A stretch of DNA of 64,000 nucleotides from Azolla caroliniana (GCA_043228905.1 JBHGNT010000005.1:23250001-23314000), one strand, 5' to 3'. Positions 29,290 through 41,959 are shown, numbered from the stretch's first letter. Notes: a model not told the origin generated them from the sequence alone. Numbers and translations: made by a program.

Positions 29290-31662
29290 TAGACTTTTAT
29301 TGCTGGAAACATGGCACAGTTTCTTCATCACAACTGGCACATGATATAATTTACGACATTTCGCTCATTCACATGTGCCCAAGCCTTCTTCTTAGAAATT
29401 GCATCATAGTACCCTATGCACAAATGTTCCACAATGCTCACCATTCGATCTCCCAGGGTATGAGTTATATTCGTTTTAACCCTATTTGTAATGGAATGGA
29501 AATAAGTAATATCATCAAATTTTCTATATAGTAAGTGCATTTGAAATCATATATTAATATATAGCAACTCGAAGCTTACCAATGCATGTGTTCAGTTGCA
29601 TGGTATCTCGACTTTAACGCAGTAGTGATCGATAAAGACTAACCCATACTATGGAATATTATGATTCGCCACAAAGGAGCCAAGGTTAGCTTGGCAAAGT
29701 CCTTCACCACCTTTTCTATTTGAGGATACTTATACGGCACGTCATCATATGTGGATCTGGTTATTCGAAATCCATATGGTATATCCACAACAAGCAACGT
29801 ATAATGCTTCTTGGTTAATATGTCAAGCATATTGCCCACATCCCCATTATATACACTATAGTACAACTAGCGGAAAGGATCACCCTTGTGTAAAACACTC
29901 TTTACTATATCTGAGTCTTCGGGCACCTCCAGCTCCTTTCCTTGTGTCATTTGCTTTTCATATTTCACTCATTCCAAATGGGCAATGAATGCATTTGGTA
30001 TGCCTTCATTACTATCACCCAATTTCTTCGAGCGAGGTGGTTTCTGCAATTATTAGTTTTGTGAGAAAATACCCATTATCCTATAATTAATTAAAATTGT
30101 AGACACACATACCCATTCTCTAAATACAATAAAGAATTCTTCAAGAGCCTTGTATGATGATGTCTTTGGTCACGATTGTTCCATTTCTTCCCATGTTGGT
30201 AGGGACAATTTTTTCATCATCAGATCTTGTATCTTCATGTAAATCTTATGGCTAAAAAACATTAAACATAAAGGTCAGAATCAAGAGTAAATTAACAAAG
30301 CAATCCAAACACAAACAGTAATACAAAAAGACAACTCGCTTTTGGAATTCTGTAACCATTTTGTCTAAGCTAAATTCCTTAGCAGCCACTCATGAAAGTA
30401 CAGATATTAATAATCTGTCATCTTTTATTCCTTGCAATGACCGCCAAGGAAGCAGCTTTATATCCTCAGCTAATTCTTCTATCACTAAGTCACTTTTACG
30501 TGACTTACTTCATCTCCACTTCAGGGTCCAACTTAGCCTTCTTTGAACATTGACACCCTTGAGCTCTTTCCACTCCCACATACTAAAAATCTTATCTTGA
30601 AGGTCCCAAACCTCCCCAGTTCTGAAAGCGAGCTGAAACTATGAGTCATACTTTCTCAGGCCTTCAGATTTCGTGCTTTCGTCACCTACTATCCCCACTT
30701 CTAACAAATATTGTCATGACAATCCAGGATGCAGCCTAGGACCATATCTTTGCAAAGCATCAAGGTACTCGTGATGAAAGAACCTGATGTGCTGACATCT
30801 TTTGTCTATAGTGACCATTGTCATTATTGTGGTGCCAAGCTAGCAACTTGGCTTCTTCATGTGTAAGACCAACATACACTTTACATTCTGCCCTCCTGGA
30901 GGAATTAATTCTAACTGTGTATCTTCTTCCTCATGTTCAACGAACTCTAGAACTTCAAGTTTGTCTTCCTCAAGTTGTTGTCGTTTCTTGTATTTTTTAT
31001 GTTTTGATTTGGCTTTTCAAGAGGGCAATCTTCGGCAGTGTCTCTGCTTGAGCGACCATCAATTCTCCTTTGATGTAAGGGGGCAGAGCAACAATTAAGT
31101 TGTTTTTTGTTTGTACATCTTTTTTTAGGGCTTTAGGGTGGAAGGAGTCTGTCACAAATTAGCCCTCATCAACTTGGACCGTTCGCATTCCCCCCAAGCT
31201 CTCAACATCAAGCAGCAAGTTAGGTGAATCATTATCCTCGTATTCGATATTTCTTATCTGGTCATAAGTGAAGGTCTTCACCACTAGAAGCTTGCCTTGA
31301 CCTTCAGACTTTGCAAATACGAGGAGCAAGTCCCCCTCCTCCTCGGCATAAATCAATGTCCATTCTAAATGGAGGTAGTTCTTTAGAAGAGGCTCGGCAG
31401 GCTTATCGGCCAATGTCTTTATTGTGTTGCCTATTGAAGATTTTGAAGTCCCGTCACCTCCCGACTCAATCAACATCCTTCTTGAAGCCTCTTTCATGAC
31501 ATTGTTAGAAGGCCTTTTTGTCGGTGAGAGAATCTTTAGCTTAAATGATGGAACCTTCTGACAAGGCTCACTATAAACCATAGACAATAACATAATCTTA
31601 AGAAAATCTTGTTGAAAATAGAGATGTAAGGTTAAAAATATCAAGAAGTTACTTAAAATCAA
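29290..31662 (-). pseudogene. ParB-like / DNA N6-methylase-like protein, decayed, probably multi-exon
   Basis: Minus-strand frames, read from 31662 down, give first an unknown N-terminal part (31159-31662), then LTHEEAKLLAWHHNNDNGH (near 30800-30860), which resembles the helical part of ParB-like domains. Next come RCQHIRFFHHEYLDALQRY and FRTGEVWDLQDKIFSMWEW. After a likely intron follow VYNGDVGNMLDIL and VVDIPYGF (29770-29785), fitting the GD and DPPY signatures of N6-adenine/N4-cytosine methylases, and last RMVSIVEHLCIGYYDAISKK. Several stops and a frame shift near 30800 break it. In bacteria and phages ParB and methylase modules occur fused; here both are inferred from short motifs only. 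Confidence 0.45.
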
Positions 31663-32064
31663 CAGGAAAAACCCTAAATATCACTAAAAATCACTATCTA
31701 GACTACTAAAAAATAACCACAAAAATGTCAATAAAATTTCTCTAAGACACACATTAGACGCAAATTTGTGCTCTTTCAATGGGAACTCGATGCACCCCGT
31801 TGAAAGCACTAGGATTTCAACCATAACTCGATGCACTGTATACTACACTCTGATAATTACGGGAACTCAATGCACTGCATCGAGTTCCCATAGAGTATAC
31901 GAGAACTCTTGAAAATCTTCAACGCGATAATGACAATGAGAAGATGACTTTCCTTTATATAGTAATAATTTATTTATTTTTTAAAATTAAATTACATAAA
32001 ATTTATTTTTATATGTGGCTTATTTTAGAAGAAATTTTACTACTTTTTCTCTCATTTGATCTAA
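31663..32064. other. AT-rich spacer with a palindrome
   Basis: There is no coding evidence. Three copies of AACTCRATGCA occur (31783, 31825, 31864), and the last is part of a near-perfect palindrome at 31862-31888 with 13-base arms and one mismatch. Confidence 0.5.
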
Positions 32065-32685
32065 TTGGCCCCAATCAAGATGTCCTCAACATCGAGTAAA
32101 AGTTCTCTATTTTCTGTTGAACCTTTTACATTATCTAATCACTCATTATTCTCATCCGAGGAATACAACCATCTAAATATTAAATGTTGCCAACATGAAG
32201 AGTCCAACGATGATATTGGGCAAAGTTCAAACTCCTTTTTTTCAACCGGGCCTTTTAACTTAGGTGATCCTCAAAAAAGTAAAGTAGTTACAAATAGTGC
32301 AGGGGTGGATTCATCTAATGATGACAAGGATTGTGTAAATCAGCCTCTCAATTTTCAAAGAGTTCCATGACAAGTGAGTGTTAAAAGATATAATTTTTTG
32401 TGTTTTGATCCTCAAATTGCATTTGATACAAGCAAGCCATGTTGTGGGAATCTTTGTCTTTCAAAATTTGAAAAGGAAAACTTGAGGGGATTGCAACATA
32501 AGTATTTGTCACTTAATGGTGACAAACAAGATACTTTTATGATTTCACATATGCAACTTGTTAAGGACCATACAATAGATCCAAGTTCAATGCATGTCGA
32601 ATATTACCTTTCACTTAGTATGAAGAGTTGTCGAGTTGCTTTCAAAATTGATTATAGCATTGGTAACATGAGGCTCCAAAGAATT

Positions 32686-33238
32686 TGTTAGGAAACAATT
32701 CCCTCCGGATGGGAAGAGAAGTACTGTGTTGGTGAGTATCTCGACCGAGGCCGAAGCCAAAATCGTTTCGGAAGACTATAATTGTATATAGTCTAAATAT
32801 GCCCGTATGGGCTACATTTGTAAATAACCCAAAAGGGTGTACTAATATATAAGCACCTAGGGCAATCATTATAGGATAATGATGAGAAGTAGTTGATCAT
32901 TATTGAAAAGTTAGAACGAGGTAGTTGCCTCTATAATTGTGAGTGAGAGAGTGAGAGTGTAACTATGTCGTCGTCTATCAGACGAAGGAGAACTCGAGGT
33001 CATTGCCTCTGAGTTCCGTATTTGTATTTCCTCTCTATTATAGTAATCTATTTTCTCGGGGTTTGTGGACCCTGTGGTTTTTCCCATTTCGGGTTTCCAC
33101 GTTAAAATCGTGCGTCGTTGTACTTGTGTCTATCTTTCCTTGTTTTTCGTGTTCTGTTTGACCATTATTCACTACGCGATTTCCTGCACCCAAACATAAG
33201 AACAAGAGACCGAGTGTGGCTAGTCATGATCCCTATCA
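32686..33238 (+). repeat. copia-B 5' LTR
   Basis: The LTR starts TGTTAGGAAACA and ends CCCTATCA. A TATA box (TATATAAG) is at 32846-32853. Confidence 0.88.
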
Positions 33239-33241
33239 AAG

Positions 33242-33253
33242 TGGTATCAGAGC
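33242..33253 (+). other. copia-B primer-binding site
   Basis: TGGTATCAGAGC lies three bases after the 5' LTR; the gag ATG follows at 33255. Confidence 0.9.
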
Positions 33254-33254
33254 A

Positions 33255-36200
33255 ATGGAAGACTCGTTCGGCGGCATGTTTAAGCTAACCGGCTCCAACT
33301 ACTCATTGTGGAAGTCAAAGATGAGAGACATGCTCGTGTGCAAAGACCTCTGGCTGTCAGTGCAGTTCGGAGATAAAAGACTAGACAAGATCGATGCAGC
33401 GACTTCGGAAGTGTTGCATCTAAAGGCGGCCGCATATATAAGGTGTTTTATATAGATGAGTCTATACAACAATTTCGGCAAAGAAACGGAAGCTGACATC
33501 TTGTGGAAGAAGATCGGTGTCATATTCGAAAACAAGAACGTCGTGAACCGAGTCTCAGTATTTTGAAACATTGTGAGGCTCCAGTATGGCGGAACACATC
33601 AATGTCTTCCAAGGATTGATGAACCAAACCACCTCTCTAGAAGTACCTCTAGCCAATGAGGTATTAGCATTACTATTGTTGGGATCCCTTCCAGACAGCT
33701 GGGAGTTCCTCGTTGTCACTTTGGGCAACGCCGAGTTGGAAGGGAAGCAGCTATCCCTAGAGCAAGTGAAGTCCAGCTTGCTGAATGAAGAAGCTTGCTG
33801 GAAGGACTGTGAGTCCAATATTGATTAGAAGGCCTTAGTCACGGAAGGTGACACGATTCGAAGAAGAGGCCAAAATTGAAGTCCCTAGAACCGAGATAAG
33901 TCGGGGACCAGGTCGAAGTCAAGGGGGAGGCCCACATGCTTCTATTGTGGGAAGTCGGGGCACTTCAAGAAAAACTGCCGACACTTTCGAAAGGAGAAAG
34001 GGGGAGCTGATGGTGTAGAGCCGAAGAAAATCTCGGACAGGCAGAACACCTCAGCAATCGTCGCGAGTGAGGAGGAGTTGTTGCTCATAAGTGAGCAAAA
34101 CGAAGTGAATCTCGCAAGCGAAGAATCGACATGGGTGGTCGATTCGGGTGCGTCATTTCACCTAACCCCTGACCGAAAGTGCTTCTCATCCTACAAAGCC
34201 GGAGATCCCGGATCTGTAAAGATGGGAAATGAAGAAGCATGTCGAATCGTCGGCATTGGAGATGTGTGTTTGGTGACCTCAACCGGGTGCATGCTTATGT
34301 TGGGAGATGTACGACATGTTCCGGAGGTTCGATTGAGCCTAATATCAGTTGGTCAGCTAGATGATGAAGGCTACACGTGTAGCATCCGGAACGGTGTCAT
34401 GAAGTTTTGCCGAGGAAGCCTGATCGTGGCCCGAGCTCAGAAAACCAACACACTGTAGATAATGAATGCTCGAATATGCCAAGGGGAAGCAAACGTGGCA
34501 GCCGACACGGTCGGTGAACTATGGCACAGGAGGTTGTGCCATATGAGCCAGAAAGGGATGCGAAAGCTTGCCAAGGACAACCTCATTCCTGATGTGAAGA
34601 ACGTGCAACTTGAGAAGTGCACGAATTGCTTGGCCGGAAAGCAGAATCGAACATCCTTCTGAGTAAGGCCCCCGATGAGGAAGAAAATACCGTTAGAACT
34701 CATGCATACAGACGTATGTTGTGTGGACACGAAGTTGCATGGTACTTCATAGTATTTCGTGACCTTCATTGATGAATGTAGCCGGAAGTTGTGGGCTTCC
34801 GTGCGGAAGACAAAGGATCAAGTGATATCCCTCTTCAAAGAGTTCCAAGCGAGGGCCGAAAGGGAAATCGGCCAAAAACTGAAGGCAGTCCGAGTGGACA
34901 ATGGCGGAGAATACCGTGGACCGTTCGAGGAATACTGCCGAAATCAAGGAATCTGGCTTGAGTATACAGTGCTAAAGATGCCAGAGTTTAATGGGTTGGC
35001 CAAGAGAATGAACTGAATTGTAATGGAAAGGGTTTGAAGTATGCTTGCACATGCTAAGTTACCGAAGACGTTCTGGGCTGAGGCACTGATGACGGCAGCG
35101 TACGTGATAAACCAATCACCCTCAGTACCCTTGAATGGTGATACCCCATAAAGGGTGTGGCGCGACAAAGATGTTTCGTTCCAACATCTGAGGGTGTTCG
35201 GTTGTCTTGCCTATGTGCATGTGGCAAAAGACCAAAGGGGAAAACTAGACCCAAAATCTCGGCCAAGTATATTTCTCGATTACGGCAATGATGAATTCGG
35301 CTATCAACTATGGGACTTAACCGAGAAGAAGGTGATTAGGAGCCACGACATTGTCTTCATGGAGGAAAAGACAATAGTTGATTGGGAGATTGAGAATAAG
35401 TCTCCAACTATCGAATTGAGCCGAGTCGACGCTCGGCCGAATCGAGTAGAAGTCGATTCGATCAAAATCGAATCCGAGCCGGTCGGCAAAATCGAGAACC
35501 GACCGAAGAATGAGGGGAACTAGCCGAACAAGGAATCGTATTCGACTCGGTTGAAGAAGTCGAAGAAGAACTGACCGTGCCGAATGGAGGCTGTAGATAC
35601 CCCTAAGAGAAAGGAGGCCCCCCCAAAGATTTCCAAATGAAGAGCATGTACTACTAACCAATGAGGGGGAAAGCTTTGAAGAAGCTAAGGAAGATACCCA
35701 CGGCCGAAAGTGGTTGAGTGACATGCAAGAGGAGATGGATTCCTTGCATTAGAACCACACATATGAACTGACCGAACTGCCGAGAGGAAAGAAGGCACTT
35801 TGGAATAAGTGGGTATAGAAGTTGAAACCGGGAGATGGCAGGAATCCACCCAGGTACAAAGCATGAATCGTCGTGAAAGGCTTTTAGCAGAAGAAGGGTG
35901 TTGATTTCGACAAAATATTTGCCCCAGTCGTAAAAATGGCGTCAATCTGAACCGTGCTGAGCATAGCCACCAGCATGGACCTTGAAGTCGAACAATTGGA
36001 TGTCAAGATGATGTTTTTGCACGGAGATCTCAAAGAGGAGATATATATGCAGCAGCTGGAAGGATTCTTAAAGAAAGGTAAGGAGAACCTGGTATGCCAA
36101 TTGAGGAACATCTTGTACGGGTTGAAGCAAGCTCCTCGGCAATGGTACCGAAAATTCGAATCCTTCATGACCAACAACGGGTACCACAAAACGTAGGCCG

Positions 36201-38162
36201 ATCATTGTGTATTTGTGAATAAATTTGACGGAGGAGATTTCCTCATCCTCCTGTTGTATGTGGATGACATGTTGATTGTCGAATGGGACCATACGAAGAT
36301 CCGAGTGCTGAAGAAGACCTTGAGCAGATTGTTCTCAATGAAGGATATGTGTCCGGCAAAGCAAATCCTAGGGATGCACATTGTTCGGGATCGAACAAAG
36401 AAATTGTTGTGGTTGTCACAAGAAAAATACGTGAAAAAGGTGCTCCAGAGATTCGGCATGGAAAGCGCGAAACCGAGAAGGCCGAGATGTCGAAAGTCCC
36501 TTATGCCCCGATAGTTGGAAGCCTGATGTATGCAATGGTATGTACCAGGCCAGACATAGGATATGTAGTCGGCGTGGTCAGCCGATATATGAGCAACCTA
36601 GGAAGAGAGCATTGAGCTTCCGTGAAGTGGATATTACGGTACCTAAAAGGCACCTCGAGCGTGTGTCTTCGCTTCAGCTCGGATAACCCCACATTGGAAG
36701 GTTACACAGATTCGGACATGTCAGTTGATGTGGATGCCAGCCGATCCACATTCCATGGCAGTCGAGGTTGCAGAAGGCCGTGGCGCTGTCAACCATGGAA
36801 GCCGAATATATGGTCGTAGCGAAAGCCGGCAAGGAAATCATATGGATGAAGGAGTTCATTAGTGAGCTGGGAATTCGATAGGAGGAATTCCACCTCTGTT
36901 GCAATAACCAGAGTGCCATCCACCTTGTGAAAAATGTCGCCTATCACTTGAGGACCAAACACATATAGAGAAGATATCATTGGCTCTGAGAGCGAGTAGA
37001 AGAAAAGGAGTTTGCTCTAGTGAAGATCCACACAGCCGAAAACGGATCGAATATGCTGACGAAGGTGCTGTCAGCCGAAAAGTTGAACGCGTTGTCGTGA
37101 AGATCCGTCACTACACGCGGATCGTGAGGCGAAACCACCGGGGTTCTAGACCAGAAGGATTTAGAGTCGATACAAGCTTTGGCGAGAAAGTACTTAAGAT
37201 AGATTGGGAAAGAGAGAAGTTGAGATTAAACGATTGAGAAAGATCGATTGAACTTTTTATCTTTGGATTTAAGAAACAAGTTACACCATCAATTTGATAA
37301 CGAATTTCTTCTTCTTAATTTCATAATAATAAAAAACCGTGTCTTTTCTCCTCCCCGTTCCCTCTTTTATAGATGCTCTCATGCATATGATGCATGTGAG
37401 GGTACAAGACATGCATAAATTGCATGTTTGCCATTTGGCGCTTATGTATTACATGTGGTGCATGATAACCATGTCACTCATTTTAGCTCTCATGTATGAG
37501 AATTTACATGTAAAAGTACGATGATAGAAATATAATTTCAACTAAATAGCATGGCTTAATGTTAAGCCAATTGACTCCTAACTTGGAGGTGCAAGGTTCG
37601 AATCCTTACTTGCCCTCCTTGTATATGCAAATATGTATATATATTTATATATTTATTTATCTAGTCGCCGGACGCCGGTTCGCCGGATACCGGTGCTGCC
37701 GCCAGATCACCGGCTCCATCGCCGGTCCGGTTTTGGTTGGCCAAAACCCTTTACGAGTAGCTAGCCCACCTCCACTCTTAGTTCAAGTTACCTTGAACTC
37801 TCTATGCTCCACACATAGACACAAGGCTAATATCTTTTGCTCCATATTATATATGATGAGAGCTGTATTTGTCGTGCCTATGTGGGATATCTCACAATTT
37901 TCTCTTTTCCTTTTACAAACTTGATACCCTCATATCTTGACATTTAGTTGTCCGTTTCTCGTGTAATAAAGTGCATTCGAAACCTCCATCATTTTGTACT
38001 TAGATATTAAATCTATTTAAAATGTTATCTTCACAATTATTGTACTATGTGATTCATACTCGATTTCGTACGTTTTATGGGATTTTCACACTATTGCCGA
38101 AAATCTTCACGACAGCGTGCCGATAGAGAGTTGGACTGGTGAAGTAACCCATGCCGGAGTGA
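33255..38162 (+). pseudogene. copia-B Gag-Pol, multiply broken
   Basis: The frame starts MEDSFGGMFKLTGSNYSLW. It has a CCHC knuckle (CFYCGKSGHFKKNC), a protease motif WVVDSGASFHL, integrase pieces, YVDDMLIV (about 36257) and RNase H pieces, in the same order as copia-A. In-frame stops include 33453, 34456, 34660, 34750, 35014, 35818, 36196 and 36615 (first base). A deletion of about 70 bases lies near 36470, and the RNase H STSGY block near 36750 is lost. Many stops stand where copia-A has CAG, CAA, CGG or TGG. The C-terminal codons lie beyond the solo LTR. Confidence 0.9.
37093..38114 (-). mobile_element. Gypsy-B-type solo LTR nested in copia-B
   Basis: This 1022-bp sequence, homologous to the LTR at 19764-20945, starts TGTCGTGAAGATCC and ends ATCTTCACGACA. 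It is flanked by GCGT (37089-37092 and 38115-38118). There is no internal region, so it derives from LTR-LTR recombination. The minus-strand TATA-like TCTATAAAAG is near 37363-37372. It carries the antisense tRNA-like boxes at 37552 and 37595. Confidence 0.88.
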
Positions 38163-38172
38163 AGGGGGAGTT

Positions 38173-38747
38173 TGTTAGGAAACAAGTCCCTCCGGATGGG
38201 AAGAGAAGTACCGTGTTGGTGAGTATCTCGGCCGAGGCCGAAGTCGAAATTGAAATCAAAACCGAAATCATTTCGGAAGACTATAATTGTAAATAGTCTA
38301 AATATGCCTGTATGGGCTACATTTGTAAATAACCCAAAAGGGTGTACTAATATATAAGCACCTAGGGCAATCATTATAGGATAATGATGAGAAGTAGTTG
38401 ATCGTTATTGAAAAGTTAGAACGAGGTAGTTGCCTCTCTAACTGTGAGTGAGAGAGTGAGAGTGTAACTCTGTAGCCGTCTGTCAAACGAAGGAGAACTC
38501 GAGGTTGTTGCCTCCGAGTTTTGTATTTGTATTTCCTCTCCACTATAGTAATCTGTTTTCTCGGGGTTTATGGACCCCCGTGGTAAATTTTCCCATTTTG
38601 GGTTTCCATGTTAAAACCATGCGTCGTTGTACTTGTGTCTATCTTTCCTTGTTTTTCTTGTTCTGTCTTAGCACTATTCACTACGCGATTTCTTGCACCC
38701 AAACATAAGAACGAGAGACCGGTTGTGGCCGGTCACGATCCCTATCA
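38173..38747 (+). repeat. copia-B 3' LTR
   Basis: This partner of 32686-33238 begins directly after the GAAGGGGGAGTT purine tract. It has about 20 extra bases near 38235-38265. TATATAAG is at 38351-38358. Confidence 0.88.
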
Positions 38748-41216
38748 AAATTCAACATCGATTAGTAAAGGGTTCGTGGGTACCATTCAACAATAAAGGA
38801 TCTGGATGTAAGGGTCTAATTGGGTGCCATGCCGTTAGGTGGATGGAGATATATTTCTCAAAGCAATTTGATATTATGCCCACTACTGGAAGATTACATT
38901 TGTCAGATAACTTCACTTGGCATGAGGTATACCAAGCGTATAAGGATGACATGTTATTAGAAAGTGTACCTTACATACAATATCAGCATTTTAATCGATT
39001 ATGGAAATTGAAGTTTAACAATGTGGTCATATTGTGTAAGGTCTGAATGGGTGTTTGTTCTGTATGTGCAAGTTTAAAAAGCATGGTGAAGAGTGGAAGA
39101 ACATATGACGAAATAAAGAGTTATAAGAATTTATTAAAAGAGCATAAAGAAAGTCAACCGTTGGAAAGATCTAAAGTTATGCACCATTAACAAAAAAGAA
39201 CTTCAATCACCATAAAGGTACATGTGCTTGATTATAGATGGCATGGATTAGAAGAAGTCTTGTTTGCCACACTTTCGAAGGTTGCCAAAGGATATTGGAG
39301 ATGAATGCCTTGTGCAAATGCACTTAGTAGGTTGTTTGTCGTATTGTCAAACAATAAGGCCTCAAGTGTTCCTAACTTATCCTAATATCCACAACGGCCC
39401 TAATCTTACAGTCATAGTAATGCAAAGAGTTTTACTATCTTGGCAAGGTATTCTCCCGCCAGTACTATACATGCAACTACACAACACAGCCAGAGAAAAC
39501 AAAAACTCGATTGTGTTCGGTTATTTAAGTATGCTAGTTGAGAGGGGCATATTTAAAAAGATTAAGGTAAACTTCTTACTAGTCGGTCATACGCATGATC
39601 ATATAGATCAAATGTTTAGTAGGTTCTCAAAGAAATTAGCGAGATGTGATGCTTTCACGCTTCCTACAATATCAAAGTTTATCACTAAAGCTTATACCCC
39701 AAAGCCAAAAGTACAACATTTGGATGAAGTTTATGGTTTTAAACGCTTTTGCATGGATGGTGATGGGACTCTATGTAGGGTTCTTGCACTGCTTAATAAT
39801 ATAAGTTTTAACCACGTCTTCCTCATAAAAAGGAGTTCGATCAACCACAACCAAATGATGTTGTATGCTAGCAATACTCATCTAGTTCACAATGGGAGCC
39901 ACAAGAGGGATGTAGTCTCTTATTGCATTTTCTAGACGCAGTAATCCAAGGTGCAGAACAAATGTTGTATGATGACCATAAAAGATTGGCTACTGGTATT
40001 TCGATTGAAGAGCAAAGGATATATTGGATGCGGTGCCTTGAAGAAAAACGAAAAAATATTGAGTGTACCAAAAAGTACGTTGGTGATCATGACGTTGAAT
40101 GGTGGGATAACTTCTTTAACCATCAACATACAATTTTAGTTAACCACTTTGCCGGTTACTGGCCACTCCAAAATCAATTCAAATGGAATATTGGTGGCCC
40201 ATCAATGGTAAGCACGACTCATTTTCAATCACTAGATAATCCTGAATTGAATAATCTAGTTCATCCACGACAAAGAGATATATTTACATGGGACCAAGAA
40301 TATTGCATGTTGTAGAGGCGAGATGGCAAGGCAATCTACATGAGCTACAAGTTGGTATGTTGGTTGCAACATTAGCTAGGGGTGATAAGTTGGGCCATCC
40401 CTTTTAGATTGCTAAAATCGTCGAAATTGTTAAGGATGAAGAATGTAATCAAGTTCAATCCATTGGGTTCATTGGTATCATACCTCTTCCCCATATCCAT
40501 TTACTGGGAAATACTCTTTAGAGATGGTTAAGGATGTCGGAGGCACAAGCAGAAAGCGGAGAAGAAAGAATCTACCGAGCACGTCTACTCTAACACTTGA
40601 TAATGTAGACATATTAGTGTATGACTTCTCCTTGACCAAAATTGGTCATCTAAGACAAACGACAATAAAGATAATAAAAGAAAATATCCCAGATGTGCCT
40701 CCTGACACAACACAGAGACGAACAAGGAGTATGTCTCTTAATCATAGTGACATTGGATTACAATTGGATGAAGAAATTGCATTGGTTGCTAGTGACGATG
40801 AGGATGAGACCTCACAAAGCACTTCTAGTTCATCGGATGGATCTGAAGGGGAAGGCGTAACTTTGGGAAGTGATAGTTCTGATATATGAATTGTAAATAT
40901 TGTATTTTACATCAAGATGGTGATTCACAAATATGTATAAATATAGGCAGTAGTCCTTTTATAAATTTTGTACATTCTTTTGTAAGCTTCACGTGTCAAT
41001 TACATATATGCATTTTTGGAAAGCCCTAAATTTTTGGGCATGGTATAAATCAATATATTTTTATTCAATTTTCGAAAACCTTTAGGCATGTAATACCCCC
41101 TTTTGTGAAAGGGCCTACTTTGTGCCTTTTTCTGACGGATAGTTCTTAAAATGTGACAGATTACCTGTTTCAAATGACCTAGTGTTTCTGGTAGATAATA
41201 ACTAAAAGTGTGTATC

Positions 41217-41220
<4 letters not shown>

Positions 41221-41269
<49 letters not shown>
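41221..41269. repeat. GT microsatellite
   Basis: (GT)24 runs without interruption and is followed by CACGTGCA. Confidence 0.95.
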
Positions 41270-41270
<1 letters not shown>

Positions 41271-41959
41271 ACGTGCAAATATTGATATATGAGTACTCTC
41301 TTAGAATATAGTGAATTTGTGAAAAAAAAATCATTAATATCCTCCATGTCAAATGTCATACAATGGACCTAACGTCAGCTCCAGCCAACGTAGGGGGTTT
41401 GACTCCTACCCTCTGAAAATTATACACAAGCTCACAACTTTTCACTTTGTGGTCGAAATTGAGATCCAAAAATTCAACCACGCTCCTCATACTAGATTTC
41501 CTCATCTATGTGAAGAATTTCATGACATGATAGCTTGAAGACTTTCCTTTCACCGATTTTGCTCTAAACTCATGTAACTTTGTGTCCTAAACTCGAATCT
41601 CTAAGTTGAAAATTCCCTTAAGATTCTTGTTCAATTAAGAATAATATGAGATAGAGTGGCTCCTATGAGTGTTAATGCCAGGCGGAACTTCTTGAAAACA
41701 TTTTTAAACAGCATCACATACCAAATTGCATAGCATGAACATTCCTTAAGAAAATTTTAAGATTGGTAAAATATTGATAACATTTATAACTTAAGAAACA
41801 TCACATACCATTTTGAACATTACATATCATAACATCAAATACCATTTGAACATAAATGTTGTTTTTCCTTAACATATTCTAATAGTTTTTCACAATTTCC
41901 ATTGTTAGCTATTCTGGATTATTAATCCTTCAACATAGTTCATCTCCAACACCTTGGAT

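Larger units (their letters stand above)
32686..38747 (+). mobile_element. Ty1/copia retrotransposon (copia-B), old, inactivated
   Basis: LTRs at 32686-33238 and 38173-38747 flank an initiator-Met PBS, a stop-riddled gag-pol and a polypurine tract. The flanks are GAATT and AAATT (five bases, one mismatch). The LTRs differ at roughly 40 positions plus a 20-base indel, so the insertion is much older than copia-A. The product is the same Tork-type polyprotein as copia-A, and the LTRs share the word GTCCCTCCGGATGGGA. The element carries a gypsy solo LTR near its 3' end. Confidence 0.92.
32065..40889 (+). pseudogene. TE-like protein gene with GHTHDHIDQMFSRFS motif, interrupted by copia-B
   Basis: Coding parts are 32065-32370 and 32374-32685 (left of copia-B), and 38753-39260, 39264-39935, 39923-40315 and 40524-40889 (right). 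The frame left of the insertion ends in LQRI at 32685. Removing copia-B plus one 5-bp target copy joins it in frame to QHRLVKGSWVPFNNKG. The right half has RENKNSIVFGYLSMLVERGI and VGHTHDHIDQMFSRFSKKLA, which I recall from a widespread uncharacterised eukaryotic family (DUF7869 in Pfam, from memory). The C-terminus is serine/aspartate-rich. Stops at 32371, 39044-39046, 39187 and elsewhere show decay beyond the insertion, though some gaps could be introns. Confidence 0.6.

Noticed and set aside
41000-41359. A 119-codon minus-strand frame rich in His-Thr
   Set aside because: Most of it is the translation of the GT microsatellite.
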